Translations under genes and position numbers: made by a program
Source: Syngnathus acus
Taxonomy: Eukaryota; Chordata; Actinopteri; Syngnathiformes; Syngnathidae
Assembly (NCBI RefSeq): GCF_901709675.1
Contig: NC_051105.1
Span: forward strand, 13,314,604 to 13,378,603
Direction of reading: 5' to 3'
Length of the DNA stretch: 64,000 nt
Shown here: positions 1 to 16,977 of the stretch, in pieces
How the letters are laid out: each line of letters opens with the position of its first letter
How positions within the stretch are numbered: position 1 is the stretch's first letter
The notes under the pieces: generated by a model
Databases searched by the model: none
Told to the model about the DNA's origin: nothing
Seen by the model: the letters and a program-made list of their open reading frames with translations, nothing else

Positions 1-2
1 CT

Positions 3-549
3 ATGGAAAAGACAAAAAAAGACAGTCATGCTATTGACACTGAAGAGCAGCTGTATGTGGGAACTGTGCATTGTGAATCACAACAGGCTGCGGATGTAGA
101 GAATGTGCATGCAGTGGATCTACACAGTGAAGTTTGGATTGCTCCTCTTCTGGTTAATGACACCATAGTTCCTTTCAAGCTGGACACGGGCGCGAAGGCA
201 AATTTAATAAACTGGAGGGATGTACAAAGTCTCAAGGTGAGGCCCAAGATATTGAGCAAAACTGTGGCTTTGAAGGCATATAATGGACAGAGCATTGAGA
301 CAAGAGGTACATGCAGGCTGACAATCGAACACAAGAACCGCAGGCATAATGTAATGTTCACAGTTGTACCAGATGGACATGAGACATTACTGGGGGACTT
401 AGTGGATTTAGGCTTGGTCAAGCGAGTTTATGCCATAAATTAAACGCTGGATGTACTATGTACCTCGTCAAGCAGTGCAGGACTGTCTCATGCTGCAATA
501 GTGCACAAGTATGCAGATGCCTTTCAGGGCTTTGGAGCACTGCCCTTAA
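3..549 (+). pseudogene. gypsy aspartic protease segment
   Basis: The retropepsin active-site motif reads FKLDTGAKANLI (about residues 59-70 of the segment), followed by a second-half motif ending in LLGDLVDLGLV. The protease would process the element's own polyprotein. A TAA at 441-443 stops the frame. The same frame stays open past it to the TTAA at 546-549, so the stop looks like a point mutation. The last codons fit the linker before gypsy RT, and the piggyBac insertion follows at once. Confidence 0.85.
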
Positions 550-3235
550 ACCCGGTTCTGCCCAAATTGTTATTTCTAAAAAGGTGCATATTTTTTGGGT
601 CCTTAGGTGTCCCTAAGTACGAATATGCCGCGCTTTTTTGGTTATGACGTCGCGTATACGAAATATGCGGCATCTATAAATAGACTATGTGCTGATACGT
701 GCACAAAAATCGGAGCATTCTGATGATTTGCAAGTGTAACGTGATGTAATTTATTTGAATGTTCAGAGATAGTTGTGTTTTACACGTAACAGCTGTCTGC
801 AACATGAAAGGGACCATTTCCACAATTTTCAATGGGCATGCATGTGCAACGGCGGCCGTCATCCCCAGGGTATGGGGACCAGCCGTAAGAAAATGCCGAA
901 GTTTCTATGAACACAAGTGGCTTTCATAGCCGTATTTATTTGCAACAAACGTTCAACAACAAACTTTCAAACTTGCGGTACCATAAACGCAGATATAAAC
1001 TGTAACTCAGCAGTGATTATGTTCAGCCTTGCGCCGCCACTTCCGGTCAGAAAACGGATCACGCGACCAGTGCTTCTCACACATTTTATTCCGGCTGGTG
1101 GTAAGCACGGAAACACTTCACAGTGCACAGTGCCACGCGGCACTTGGAGCACGCACTGGACGGACGCGACTTGCAAGTCGGCAGTGCGCACTTTCGGCCT
1201 TGCTCCGCCACTTCCGGCCAGTGCTCCATGCTGTCGAAGCGGGAGTCATCGGCAACTGCGCACACGCGCGGTCTGCCCGATCTCCGAGCTCGAGTGTAGC
1301 CTGGTGCTGCAACCAGAGTTCGGGCCACCTCGCGTCGGAACTCCAGCAGAGACATCCCGCCGTGCTCATCCAGCCGGTGCAGCACCCATGCATTGAAGAC
1401 GGCCGCGTCCAGCATCCAGGTGAATATCGGCCACCACCACTTCTTCCGGCGCATGTTGATGCGGTAGAGCCCGTTGCTCTGGTCGGCGCGGTCCGTGCCG
1501 CCCATGCTGCGGTTGTACAGCTGGACAACAAATGGCTAGTCCACTGCCACCTTCTTCTTCTCCTTCCTTGACCAGCGTGACACCTTCTGCAGAGGATGCT
1601 CAGCGGCGAGGGTGGAGGCGATGGTGACCACGGCGTTATCCTTCCACCGAGTGAGGGCAATCTTGTTTGCCGTGTCGTACACGACAGACACGGCACCACG
1701 CGGCTTCCTCTTCATAGCCTTCTGATCTGTGATCGGGCAAGAGCGCGGGATGCGGTTTTCTCGGATCGTCCCCGTGCAAGCGTAGCCCCGCCTGCGCAGC
1801 TCTGCAACTAGCGGGAGGCCGGTGAAGTAGTTGTCTATGTAGATGCGTAGCGGAAGTGCACGCACAGCATCGGGCAAGTTGTCCAGAAGTCGAAGGAGCG
1901 TGCCACCGCCCTTGCCGAACTTGCGTTCCACTTCAGAGGCATCTACACTCGCCCCCTGGTAGATGTCGAAGTGGAGCAGGAAGCCGTTGGTCCCACTGTT
2001 CAGGCACCAGGCCTTGAAGCCGAACCGCACCGGCTTGTTTCGGATTGCTTGCTTGCATCCGTGTCTTCCAAAGTATTCAATCATTGCCACGTCCAGATCA
2101 AGATTGCAGTCCATTGGATACGCCTCCCCGAACCGAGCGTTGAGGAGGTCCATCATGGGACGCAGCTTTGTCATCCGGTCGCTGCGGTTCAGGTGCGCGT
2201 TGTCGGCGCAGTGAATGTAGCGGATGATCTCCTCGAACCTGTTGCGTGACATGGCCCCAGCAACGAGGGCGCAATGGAGATCTTCATCTGTGTTCCAGTA
2301 GTGTCGGCGACTGGGGAGCTGGTGGTAACCCGAGAGCAGCAAGATCCCCACCACGCGCTTCAATTCTCCGATGGTGAGCTGGAAGTTGGAGTCAGTCACC
2401 GCCGCATACTTGATGGTCTCTCGAACAAGGTGAGGATATACATCAGAAAGGAAGAAGTCCAGCTTCTGAACTGCGCTCTTTCCAACGACAATCGTGGGGA
2501 CGGCGAGAGGCCTGGCGTCCGGGAATTTTGTCAGGCGCGTTTTACTGTTGGTCCATTTGTAGTCCAACGCATCTTTCTGCGAGCGTTTCTTTGAGGTGGA
2601 GGCCTGTTGGGGCTCCTCTTCTTCCTCAGTGTCGCCATCATCATCTCCGATCACACGTCCGTCGGCGAGGACCACCACGGCGGGAGCGCTAAGCTGCCGT
2701 CCCGAGAGATTATCGAGCGTTCCTCCGCCGTCTTCCTCGCCCGTGTCTTCGTCAGACTCCACACTGACCACGGGTGGAGCAATGAAGATTTTATCCACAA
2801 CTGCGTCGTCATCTTCGATTGCATCGAGGACATCCATCGCCGACTGTGTACCCATAGACGCGGAAAGTCTATGTATAGATGTTTCGCATAAAACAATACA
2901 TAGAGGAAATATGTTAGGGCGAATCATCACTGCAATCACATATGTCAATAACCATTATATGATAATTGTTCCCTAAAAGTTTCACCCCGCTATCTCGAGT
3001 CTATCATAATTTCCCGGAGCTCACCTTTTTGCATCTTCCATCGTGAATCGCGATCGTCCGGCTTCGCTCACCTCGCACGAGTGACTCATAAACTGGGAAA
3101 ATGGCAGCGCTTCCGGGTTCGACTGGTCAAAGGTTGGTTATAACCGGATACAATCGGCACGAATGCTTGTCGTCATTTGAGGGCGTCGGAAGCTGCGGAA
3201 ATTGGAGCGTCTACATGCAGACTATAGGCTGAAAC
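550..3235 (-). mobile_element. piggyBac-family DNA transposon inserted at TTAA
   Basis: A piggyBac-type transposase fills the centre on the minus strand. The insert is flanked by TTAA at 546-549 and 3236-3239, the target duplication expected of this superfamily. The gypsy frame on the left continues in phase on the right across a single TTAA, which fixes the ends well. The terminal inverted repeats are not obvious: the left edge starts ACCCGGTT and the right edge does not match it clearly, so the ends may be mutated or the right part rearranged. Confidence 0.85.
1086..2948 (-). pseudogene. piggyBac transposase with one in-frame stop
   Basis: A cut-and-paste transposase acting on its own TTAA-flanked ends. 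The N-terminal third is acidic and low-complexity, as usual for this family. The DDE_Tnp_1_7 core contains YFGRHGCKQAIRNKPVRFG after the first catalytic Asp (LDLDVAMIEY), the second Asp in YIDNYFTGLP and the third in RWKDNAVV. After a single TAG at about 1536-1538 the same frame continues with the conserved NRSMGGTDRADQ motif and a C-terminal cysteine-rich zinc finger (CALPTCKS, CSKC, CTVKC). Length with the stop read through is about 620 codons, normal for piggyBac. The family often has Gln at the stop, so CAG to TAG is the likely change. The exact initiator Met is uncertain. Confidence 0.9.
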
Positions 3236-3904
3236 TTAACATACTCCATCAAACTGAGAGAGGATGCGCAACCTGTCATTCACGCACCCAGAAGGGTCCC
3301 AGTTGCACTCCGCAGCAGACTCAAGGAAGAACTGGACCGTATGGAGAGTCTGGGTGTCATACAGAGAGTGGAAGAGCCCACTGACTGGGTGAATTCTATG
3401 GTCTGTGTCAGATTAAGGAAAAGTGACAAACTGTGCGTTTGCATGGACCCAAAGGATCTGAACGCTAACGTTAAAAGGGAACACTATCAGATATCGAGAA
3501 GAGAAGAAATAATAAGTGAAATGACAGGAGATAAATACTTTTCTAAGATGGACGCATCACATGGGTTTTGGCAACTGAAGATTGACAAAGACAGTGCTAA
3601 ACTTTGCACCTTTAATACTCCATTTGGACGGTATTCATACCGACGCTTGCCCTTTGGGATTAGTTCTGCCCCTGAAAATTTTCACCGTGCTATGGAGCAA
3701 ATTATTGAGGGGCAGGAGGGGGTGAGGGTGTATGTAGATGATGTGGTAGTCTGGGGCTCAACTCAGAAAGAGCATGACACAAGACTGGAGAAGACACTCA
3801 AGAGGATACAGGACTATGGACTCAAATTAAACAAGGAACAATGTCAGTTCAGTGTCAGAGAAATCATGTTCCTTGGTGACAAGACCTGGTGTTCAACCAG
3901 ATGA
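3236..3904 (+). pseudogene. gypsy reverse transcriptase segment
   Basis: RT fingers and palm motifs are in order: PRRVPVALRSRLKEELDRM, CMDPKDLNANVKREHY, FSKMDASHGFWQL, FNTPFGRYSYRRLPFGISSA and the catalytic VYVDDVVVWG. The frame breaks near 3890, after REIMFLGD, and continues in another frame at VQPDEMKVKAI. It would copy element RNA into DNA but cannot make a full pol protein as it stands. Confidence 0.9.
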
Positions 3905-4600
3905 GATGAAGGTGAAAGCCATACATTACATGGAGAAGCCAAAGGACAAAAAAGGGGTACAGAGAGCCCTTGGAATGATAAATTATCTGGGAAAATTTGT
4001 GCCAAATTTGACTGTCAGAACTGCTAATCGAATTTTCTGCCCTGAAAAGAGAACAAAGGTTTCTACGGACGCCTCGAAAGATGGGCTGGGGGCTGTACTC
4101 CAGGAGGAGGAGGGGGCTTGGCATCCAGTGGCGTATGCATCACGTTCGATGACAGCTACCGAGTGCAGATATGCACAAATAGAAAAGGAATGTCTGGGTC
4201 TGGCCTTTGGATGTGAAAAATTTCATACATACATATATGGACTTCCGAGGGTCATTCATGAGACGGATCACAAGCCTTTGTCTGGCATTGCTAAAAAGAA
4301 CCTGTGTGACATGTCACCACGGGTACAGAGATTAATGATGAAATTGCAGCGCTATGATTTCGAACTTGCGTATGTGCCAGGATCACAAATGTACATTGCA
4401 GATACACTGTCCAGGGCTGCACCTGCTGTCATACATGATGCTGAGGCAGAAGGGGACGTGGCTCTTTTTGTGAACATGGTCTATGCTGCATTGCCAGCCT
4501 CGCAGGAACAATTGTCTAAGATTGCAGCGGAAACGGTGAAAGACCCCATACTCTGGAGGGTAATGGAAAATCTAAATGATGGGTGGAAGAAGGGGTGTGT
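3890..4600 (+). pseudogene. gypsy RNase H segment with upstream deletion
   Basis: After the RT connection (GMINYLGKFVPN) the sequence jumps to the RNase H core. The catalytic acidic residues are seen in STDASKDGLGAVL, IEKECLGL, HETDHKPL and IADTLSRA. The usual stretch between the RT thumb and RNase H (roughly 60-90 residues in gypsy elements) is missing at TANRIFCPEKR near 4025-4050, an internal deletion that keeps the frame open. Confidence 0.8.
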
Positions 4601-5320
4601 ATGCAATATTATCACTTCCAGTCAGAGCTCTCTGTGGTGGATGGACTTCTGCTCAGAGGCAACAGGATTGTGGTGCCCACAGCCATGCAAAGAGAAATGC
4701 TCACCAGGATTCACGAAGGGCACCTGGGTGCAGAAAAATCTAAAAGAAGAGCACGCGAGGTCTTCTACTGGCCAAATATGAACATTGACAGGTTGGTTAG
4801 TGAGTGTGCTATATGCCAGGAGTATCAGTACAAGCAAACAAAGGAGCCCCTTATTCCCACTGAGCTACCGTCACACCCGTGGGAGAAGGTTGGAACTGAC
4901 TTATTTCAATATGAGGGCAAGGACTATTTGCTAGTAATAGATTACTATTCAAACTATCCTGAAATGTATCTATTACCCAGCATCACATCTCGAGCTGTGA
5001 TAACACAATTGAGGGCAATCTTTTTCAGGCAGGGCATTCCGCTAACTCTTGTTTCGGATAATGGCCCTGCCTATGCTAGTCATGAGTTTCGGAGATTTGT
5101 TTCGGAATATGAGTTCAATCATGTGACCTCCAGTCCTCTTTATCCACAGTCCAACGGTAAGGCAGAGAAAGGAGTACAGACAGTGTAAAGGCAGCACGTA
5201 GCAATACTGACCCATACTTGGCTCTGATGTCGTATAGAGCAGCCCCGCTGGAAAGTGGCAAGTCACCTTCTGAGTTGTTCCTGGGCCGCAAGATCCGTAC
5301 CAGACTGCCCAGTTACCATT
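4583..5320 (+). pseudogene. gypsy integrase segment
   Basis: The N-terminal zinc-binding HHCC module is visible (IHEGHLGAEKSKRRAREV to CAICQEYQ). The DDE core follows: GTDLFQYEGKDYLLVIDYYS, VSDNGPAYASHEF and PQSNGKAEKG. A stop at 5186-5188 ends the frame soon after the catalytic Glu. The next 130 bp in another frame encode the usual follow-on (LALMSYRAAPLESGKSPSE), so a frameshift separates the core from the C-terminal domain. No chromodomain was recognised. Confidence 0.88.
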
Positions 5321-5340
5321 TTGTTGTCGATGGGGCCCCT

Positions 5341-10475
<5,135 letters not shown>

Positions 10476-10624
10476 AGCTCAGTGGCCTAGTGGTAGTGTC
10501 CACCCTGAGACTGGAAGGTTGTGGGTTCAAACCCTGGCCGGGTCATACCAAAGACTATAAAAATGGGACCCATTGCCTCCCTGCTTGGCACTTAGCATTA
10601 AGGGTTGGAATTGGGGGGTTAGAT
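10476..10624 (+). mobile_element. tRNA-derived V-type SINE, 5' half
   Basis: The head carries RNA polymerase III box A-like TGGCCTAGTGG and box B-like GGTTCAAACCC, then the shared body ending GGGGGGTTAGAT. It matches the SINE at 46262. The element is cut at about 10624 by a 0.7-kb insertion and resumes at about 11324. Confidence 0.85.
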
Positions 10625-11323
10625 TGATTGATTGATTGATTGATTGAATATTTATTGATCCCCAGGGGTGGGGAAATTCAGGCCCCAGCAGTATCCATAC
10701 CACAGAGTGGGTACACAAAAGACACACAGATGGCATAAGCGCAACTCAACTGCTGCCACACAACGGTGCCACAAAGAAAGCCAGAAAGTGCTCAAGGTAA
10801 AAGCCATCAAAGCAAATCAAAGCTAAAAGACAAAGGAAAAAAAGGAACAGCGGCCAACCAGCACCCCACAATACAAGAGAACACCCCAAAACACATAAAA
10901 TAGCCTCCACGGGGTCCATAGACAGGTGTAAGGGCAGTCCAGTTCAACGGCGCCCAATGGACCGTGGTCGTGAATCGGTGAAAACATCACAAAGCAGGCA
11001 AACGTGTGAGCAGCGTCCTGGGCACCCAGTCGGGGCACGTGCAGATGGTCACCACGGGGCTAGCATGGCGAAAGTCGTTGGTTCCGACGAGCACGAGGGA
11101 GCGGACTCCCCACAGGGGTTGCGGCTGCAAGGCCAAGGCGAGGGACCCAGTCATCACTGGCCGGATAAGCAGGAAGCCGTCGTAGAGTTACGCCGGTCTC
11201 GACCGATGAACCCGGTCCCAGGAAGAAAAAAAAAATATCCGATCCGAAGAGATACCGAGGTGCGGTAGAAGGCACCAGCATCGCCGAATGGACAAAACAA
11301 CAGAAAGAAAAAGGAGAAAAGAA
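10625..11323 (-). mobile_element. Retroelement tail inserted into the SINE
   Basis: Starts with a TTGA/GATT tetranucleotide run and AATATTTATTGATCCCC, which on the minus strand reads as the 3' tail of a fish non-LTR retrotransposon (GGGGATCAATAAATA followed by a simple repeat). The rest, about 650 bp, has no recognisable protein. It interrupts the SINE body exactly where the intact copy at 46 kb continues. The LINE family is not identified. Confidence 0.6.
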
Positions 11324-11487
11324 GGAAATAAATGATTCCCGAGCGCGGCACCGCTGCTGCTCACTGCTCCCCTTTCCCCCATGGGATGGATCAAAATCAC
11401 ACGGGGATGGGTTAAATGCAGAGGACAAATTTCACCACACCCAGATGTGTGTGTGACGATCATTGGGACTTTAACTTTAACTTAACT
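11324..11487 (+). mobile_element. V-type SINE, 3' half
   Basis: Contains the conserved 3' core found in V-SINEs: GAGCGCGGCACCGCTGCTGC, then GATGGGTTAAATGCAGAGGA and CAAATTTCACCACACCCAG, ending in a TTTAACTTTAACTT-like tail. It is the continuation of the head at 10476-10624. Confidence 0.85.
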
Positions 11488-12751
11488 TGAACTCAGCCAG
11501 CCGGCTGGACGCTCGATGCTCACACCCAGGTGGACGAGGGCTCCCCGGGGAACAAGAGAACTGTTCGTGACGCCAAAAATGTGATGAATTCTTTTCGATG
11601 TTCTGCTGGTCTCCAAGATCAAACGGTGGATAGGTGGCTGGCTCAGGGAAGGAAAACTTCAGTGACACACGGCTGATTGGGGAAAGATTTTATTCAACCA
11701 ATGTCAGAATTGAAGTGTCTCTCTCTAGCCAAAAAAAGAAGCCCCCCTGTCTTCTCCCGCCTTGGGTCTTATACCCCGCGCCCCCCCTTACTTGGGCGCA
11801 CGCACACGAGGGCTGCTGGATGTCCTCTGACCCCCCAGCCTGCCTTGTTGATTCTAACCAAATGGCCGATTCCTGTATCCTGGTGCCAGGAAGTCTGCCT
11901 TTCTGGCCCAGGCCCCAGAAAATCCCATGCGTGCGTTACCTAGTCACCTCTAAGCTTAGAAATGAAATATACATTGCATGAGACCTAAATAAAAATGCAC
12001 TACAAACTTAAAGACATCAAATGAGAATAATCCTTTCTAAAAATTAAAATTGACTGAGGCAAACATGAGTTCTTCATGTTTTTATTGAAAACAACATAGT
12101 GCTGACGCCGTACGACGCCGTACGGCATCGGTTTTTCGCTTTCCAAACAAGGCGTGCGCGCTCCCGCAGCAGGGGGAACAAAATCTCACGGGGGAACCAA
12201 ATCGAGCACAAGGCCTGTTTGCTTCATGCACCCACCTGTAGAATAAGTGATCTCCAGTTCAAATTTACAGTGAACAACTGAGGAGTAGTCGTCCATTTAT
12301 TTCGTTTTACATTCGTTTTCGTTTTTACATTTCGTTTTACATTGGAGGATTACATATCCAAACGATTTTCAACTATGGATTTTCGGTCAAAGCAGGAGGT
12401 CATCAGTAAAGGAAGACCAACTCCGGAGTTAAAAGGTTTGATTCGGACAACGGGACTTCGGAGCATGTCTTTTCAAACGAAGTGGTACGCACGATCGAAA
12501 ACAAGTTTTTGATTCCATGTACGTACTTTATTGAGTGTTTTTATGTGTGAAGACTGCTCATATGAGATTTTCATTAAAATAGTTCAAATTAGGTCGAGCA
12601 GCGTTCCCCGACCTTATTTGTGGCACGGTTAGGTGTCGGACAAATTTTACCGGGGGGGGGAGGTTGACGCCAGTGCCTCCCCAGTCATGAACCTCACCGC
12701 ACGTCACTGATATATATATATATACGTATATATATATATATATTTTTTTTT
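11488..12751. other. Unassigned region, AT simple repeat at its right end
   Basis: No coding or RNA gene recognised. The direct repeat GACGCCGTACGACGCCGTACGG lies near 12103-12124. An imperfect (TA)n run followed by poly-T lies at about 12711-12752, next to the LTR. Confidence 0.3.
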
Positions 12752-14011
12752 TGTCAATCGTGCACTTATCTGATGTAAGTGACCGGCTCTCCGTTTAAAG
12801 GGTAAAATTCTGTACTTTAGCCCCTCTGCAGTAACGCAGTCTGTAGGGGAGACGAGAATTGATTTAAGCCAGTACGGAAAGAAGAGTCGTTCCGAGTCTA
12901 ACCGCTGTTCAGGTAACTAATCTATTGTTAGATTAATTCTGTCATTTCCGGATGCCAGTCCCGCTGAAATCAAAGAAACCCCCGAGGATTGAGTAACTAC
13001 TTTGTTGAGACCCAGGATCTCCTCGATCGTGGCCGTTTCAGCGGCTCTCCTTTCCCATTAAGATTGTTGCTTTTGTTATCCGCTCGGAATAGTTTAACTG
13101 TCTTTGTTAAGACCGCCGGAACTCGTTTATTTTCACTAGCGTACACTCACACTAGCTGAGCTTAAGTTAACGGTTTCGAACCACATTCTGACACTCCCTG
13201 ATGTCAAGGATTAAAGCTGTCTTCATTTAAAAAAGAACTGAACGGTTTAAAGTATGACTATGATAGAGAAACAAAAGAGATTTAAAGCATAAAAGATCAA
13301 AATAATCATTAATCGAAATTAGATGATTATAAAGTAGAAATTTAATGAATAAGCAAGAAAGAGAATTACAAGTTTCAATTGTTCACACAACTAGCAATAA
13401 TTTCCACTCACCATTCTCACTAGAGCAAAAATTATTCAGTCTCGAAGTCCTCTCGATTGAAAACTCAAACATATAGTAAAAAAGGGTAAGAGGCTAGAGG
13501 TCTAAAATGCTGTTTGGTGGAAAAGTCGAGTGATCAGTTCTCCTTGTTCCAAAATCCGAATTCTGTATAAAAGAACAGGCTGGCCTAAAGAATGGAGATG
13601 ACGACGCCCTAATAATGGCTCCTCTCTCCTGCACCGAGGTCTGCATCTCCTAGCCTGTCTTTGAGTTTAAAATTTGACTAAGTCCAATTTGAAGATAGTA
13701 TAAATTCATTTTAACGGACCTTGGGTTAATCTCAGAAAGAATGAAATCTATCTTTGTCTAATCGGCGTTCTCGACCCACGGCAGTAGCCGCAGGGGCCAT
13801 ACCCCTGACGGGGAAAGCCTACCGGGCAAGAGAGAGCGATGCTCTTTGTCCGAACGAACCTTTTATACCAGTCCAGTTCGTGGGTACTATGCCTGCTTGG
13901 TCACGTACCAGTTTATTTCCATGACGTCATACATTGGCCTCAGATGACCCAAATGCTTCCAGAATAGACTGCACCTGTGTAACACCTTCTTTGTTTTTGA
14001 CAGTGCTTACA
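12752..14011 (-). repeat. Solo LTR (copy 1), about 1.26 kb
   Basis: On the minus strand the sequence starts TGTAAGCACTGTC and ends CGATTGACA, the TG...CA pattern of LTRs. It contains a TATA-like GGTATAAAAGG near 13860. It aligns over most of its length, in opposite orientation, with 35640-36796: shared blocks include GAATTCGGATTTTGGAACAA, GATCACTCGACTT, and a GAGCCGGTCACTT block near the end. No primer-binding site or polypurine tract flanks it and no internal region is seen, so it is most likely a solo LTR. The retroelement class is not identified. Confidence 0.6.
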
Positions 14012-16450
14012 GTAATTTAGATAATGGACCAGTACTAAGTTCGGCTATATTTGTAGTGGTGATAGAATAAGCAAAATAAATGACCACAGACCAAGGTTTG
14101 AATTGAACTGCCGGCTTATTTTAGAAGAGAAAATAGTTGACATACAATTTACAAACAATAGACATACAATTTACATTTAAACTCAACGTTAGTTGAAGAA
14201 AATAATTTCCCTTTCAGTTAAACTTTTCAGTTTAAGGAATTTCAATTTCAACCCGGGTTGTTTTATTAATTCTAAGGATCAATCTGTTTAGTTACCTTAC
14301 TTTGTGTTGTTGAATAACATTCAGTACAGGTAAGTAATTCGAAAGTAATAGTAAATCTAATTTGAGTTCAGTTAAAGCCACTTTTAAATTCCCACCATAT
14401 CACTGATTTTGTTCAAACCAATCAATATTTCAATAACACCATTACAGCATCATCACATATATAGTTCACAAAAACAAAAGTGACAAAATGTATAAAACTC
14501 AAAACAATTCGGCAAAAGACTGGACGACTTTCTTTATCCAAATGTCTCTATATCCCTTCAGTTGGTTTCTCCTGCTTTGTTCCTGAATAGTCAATCAATC
14601 CTTTCCGAATCCACTTCGGTGTAGCAGTGGGGAAAAAAATGGATAGATCCTACCAGATTCGATGAACAACGTCCAGCAAGTGCTCTCCGCTCCTGCGTGA
14701 GAGACAATTCAAAGGCCTCTTTGGTGGCTCGCCATCTTGCGACTCGCACAAGAAATCAGCTTCGTTATTAGTTCAGATGTTTCTGAACCAACTCTCGTGA
14801 ATCAAGTCCCGTTTCGCACTTAGTGCATCACCAAGGTGAAAAAAGTTTGGAAACAGAAAAATAAGTCCATCAAATACAAAAACTTTATATAATCCTGTGT
14901 CACGTTCTCTCTCTCTCTCTCTTTAGTTTAACGGACTTACTCCCGTATCACCTTCGCCATCATCCCGAAAACAGAACGGCGGGAAAGAGAAAAAAAAGTA
15001 GAGTTCGCATTTTTGGTCACATGGGTCTTTTCTTACGTCATCATGTCTCCTTCAAAATAAAAGTGAATGTTCACACTTTTGTCATTTTATCAAATACAAA
15101 ACATTAATAAAATAATGAATTTGTATTGTTTTAATAATTTACATGCTTTTAATCTGTGTTGGTCTGTTTAGAAGATATTTACAATGTACTTTCTTTATGA
15201 CTGTTTTTATTAACAGGCTCTTATTTTACAAGGCTATGGTAACCTGGGTCACACCTGCATCTCGGCCGGTCTCAACCGGATTCAACCAGATGAGGTGACC
15301 ATGTTCTCACGGAAGTAACAATTTTCTCAGGGATGCTTCATCCTGTTTCCCACTCCCAAATCTTGTCAACTGTCCATCAATGTGACATTTGCAAATGTTT
15401 TTTCTCTGACTTGTGTTCCGTCAAACAGCATTTTGTTTAGGCTTCAACTGGAAAAACGTGACCGAGGTCACGCTCCTGTGTGGGATCTCAGTCTTCCACC
15501 ACTTAGTATCACCATTAACCCTTTTCGCCTCCTTGTCTCCGCTCACATTTATACATCCATGTGTAAATGGAACATCAATATTACATACATGTTTGATACT
15601 GATCAAACATCGTGACAATAATAACACGTACTTTCACAATAGTCAATTAAACACATAATCATAACTATGATCGTGGATTCTCTTAGTTAGCAGGTTAAAA
15701 CACTCTAGCATCTTCAAAACGTATTTTGACAAGCTGGTGACCTCTAGGTCAAGCTCAAGCGTGGGATTGCAGCCTTCCACCCACGGTATCCCTGTCAACC
15801 CCTTGTCCTTACTCAACTCTTAATGCATTCATGTGTAAATGAAATATCAGTGCTATGATGCTGCTCAAGTTGCTACTAACTATACAATATTGCAAAGCAA
15901 AATAAAATAAAGTATATTGCAGCTTACTCTAACTGTGATTAACATCTCATTCTCATTACCTAACATCTCATTCTCATTACCTAACGATGAGCATGGGCTT
16001 CCCTAGTTAGCAAATTAAAATATTCAAGCAGTTTCAAAGTATATTATAGCAAAACAAAATAATATAACATAATCCAAAATTGTGTGTTGCTGTTCTTCAG
16101 AAAAAGTCTTCATCTAATCGATGACTTTTTAAACTACTAATTTACTATGTTAGGTCAATCTGACTTTGGCACCATCTTCTGGTGAAATTTGGAACGGGAA
16201 TGGAGGTTTACTGGTTCAACCAACAAATTCCTCTACCAATTTTAACAATAGTTAATTTTGAAGAACTAACTTTTAAGTAACCCCTACTCAGGCCCCCTTC
16301 TTCAGGTCTTCCATGTCAAGCTTTGAAATTTGGAATTTCATCTTAGCCAATTCGTCTGGGCCAAATCCAATACACACTCACTCACCATCTTTTACCCTCC
16401 TATCCACCATGTAACTCGACTATATATATATATGTACTATATATATATAA
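14012..16450. other. Unassigned AT-rich region with diverged tandem duplications
   Basis: No gene recognised. A CT microsatellite lies at about 14908-14922. A unit with GTGTAAATGGAACATCAATA (near 15560) recurs as GTGTAAATGAAATATCAGTG (near 15832), and TTAGTTAGCAGGTTAAAA (15685) recurs as CTAGTTAGCAAATTAAAA (16002), giving a period near 270-320 bp. A 22-bp unit with CATCTCATTCTCATTACCTA is tandemly doubled at 15946-15985. Confidence 0.35.
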
Positions 16451-16977
16451 AGTCAAACCTCGGTTTTCAACCACAATCCGTTCCAGAAGGCGGTTCGAGA
16501 AGTGAATCGTTCAAATTCCGAATATATTTTTCCCATTACAAATAATGAAAAAGAATCTAATCCGTTCCAAGACTATAAAAAAATGCCTTTTTAAGCATTT
16601 ATTCATTTGCGCATTTTTGTCCGATCGCGCAACTGGAGCGCAACTGGAGCGCAACTGCAGCGCACCGCCGAACGCGCAACCGTAGCGCGCCGCCAACCGC
16701 GCAACTGCACCGCGCTGGTCGCATTATTGTGACAGAGCCGTCGCTGAAATTTAGAAAATATTTTTAAAGTCCTGATGTACTTTCCAAAATTTAAGTGGAC
16801 CTCAGTGCGCAGAGAGCTTAATTTGGTCCGCTCGCACAACTGCAGCGCGCCGGGCGCTCACTGTCGCATTGCTTTAAGAGCGTCTTTGTGTTTTAGGATG
16901 GCTTTACTGCTCCCACTTGCTTTCTTTGGAGGCATGATTAGGGGTTAGGGTTACAATCCTCAAAGTAACGAAAATAC
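16451..16977 (+). mobile_element. Mariner-type MITE, truncated copy
   Basis: Shares the CCTCGGTTTTC terminal motif and long internal stretches (TCCTGATGTAC, AAATTTAAGTGGACCTCAG, GGATGGCTTTACTGCTCCCA) with the complete element at 31342-31870. The right end is missing: the sequence runs straight into the ATT tail of the adjacent L2. Confidence 0.75.

Larger units (their letters stand above)
1..5340 (+). mobile_element. Ty3/gypsy LTR retrotransposon pol region, decayed, split by piggyBac
   Basis: Pol-type domains occur in gypsy order: aspartic protease, reverse transcriptase, RNase H, integrase. The window opens inside the element, so gag and the 5' LTR are not visible. A 2.7-kb piggyBac transposon sits between the protease and RT parts at 550-3235. 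The reading frame is also broken by a nonsense codon at 441-443, a frameshift near 3890, an apparent deletion between RT and RNase H near 4020-4050, and frameshifts near 4600 and 5188. No 3' LTR could be proved because its partner lies outside the window; the sequence after about 5750 might belong to one. The order protease-RT-RNase H-integrase separates it from Ty1/copia, where integrase comes first. Confidence 0.9.

Noticed and set aside
917-1571. Plus-strand ORFs over the piggyBac element
   Set aside because: They are antisense shadows of the GC-rich transposase coding strand.
15250-15330. Possible small gene near the ACCTGCATCTCGGCCGGTCTC block
   Set aside because: No open frame, splice sites or homology.
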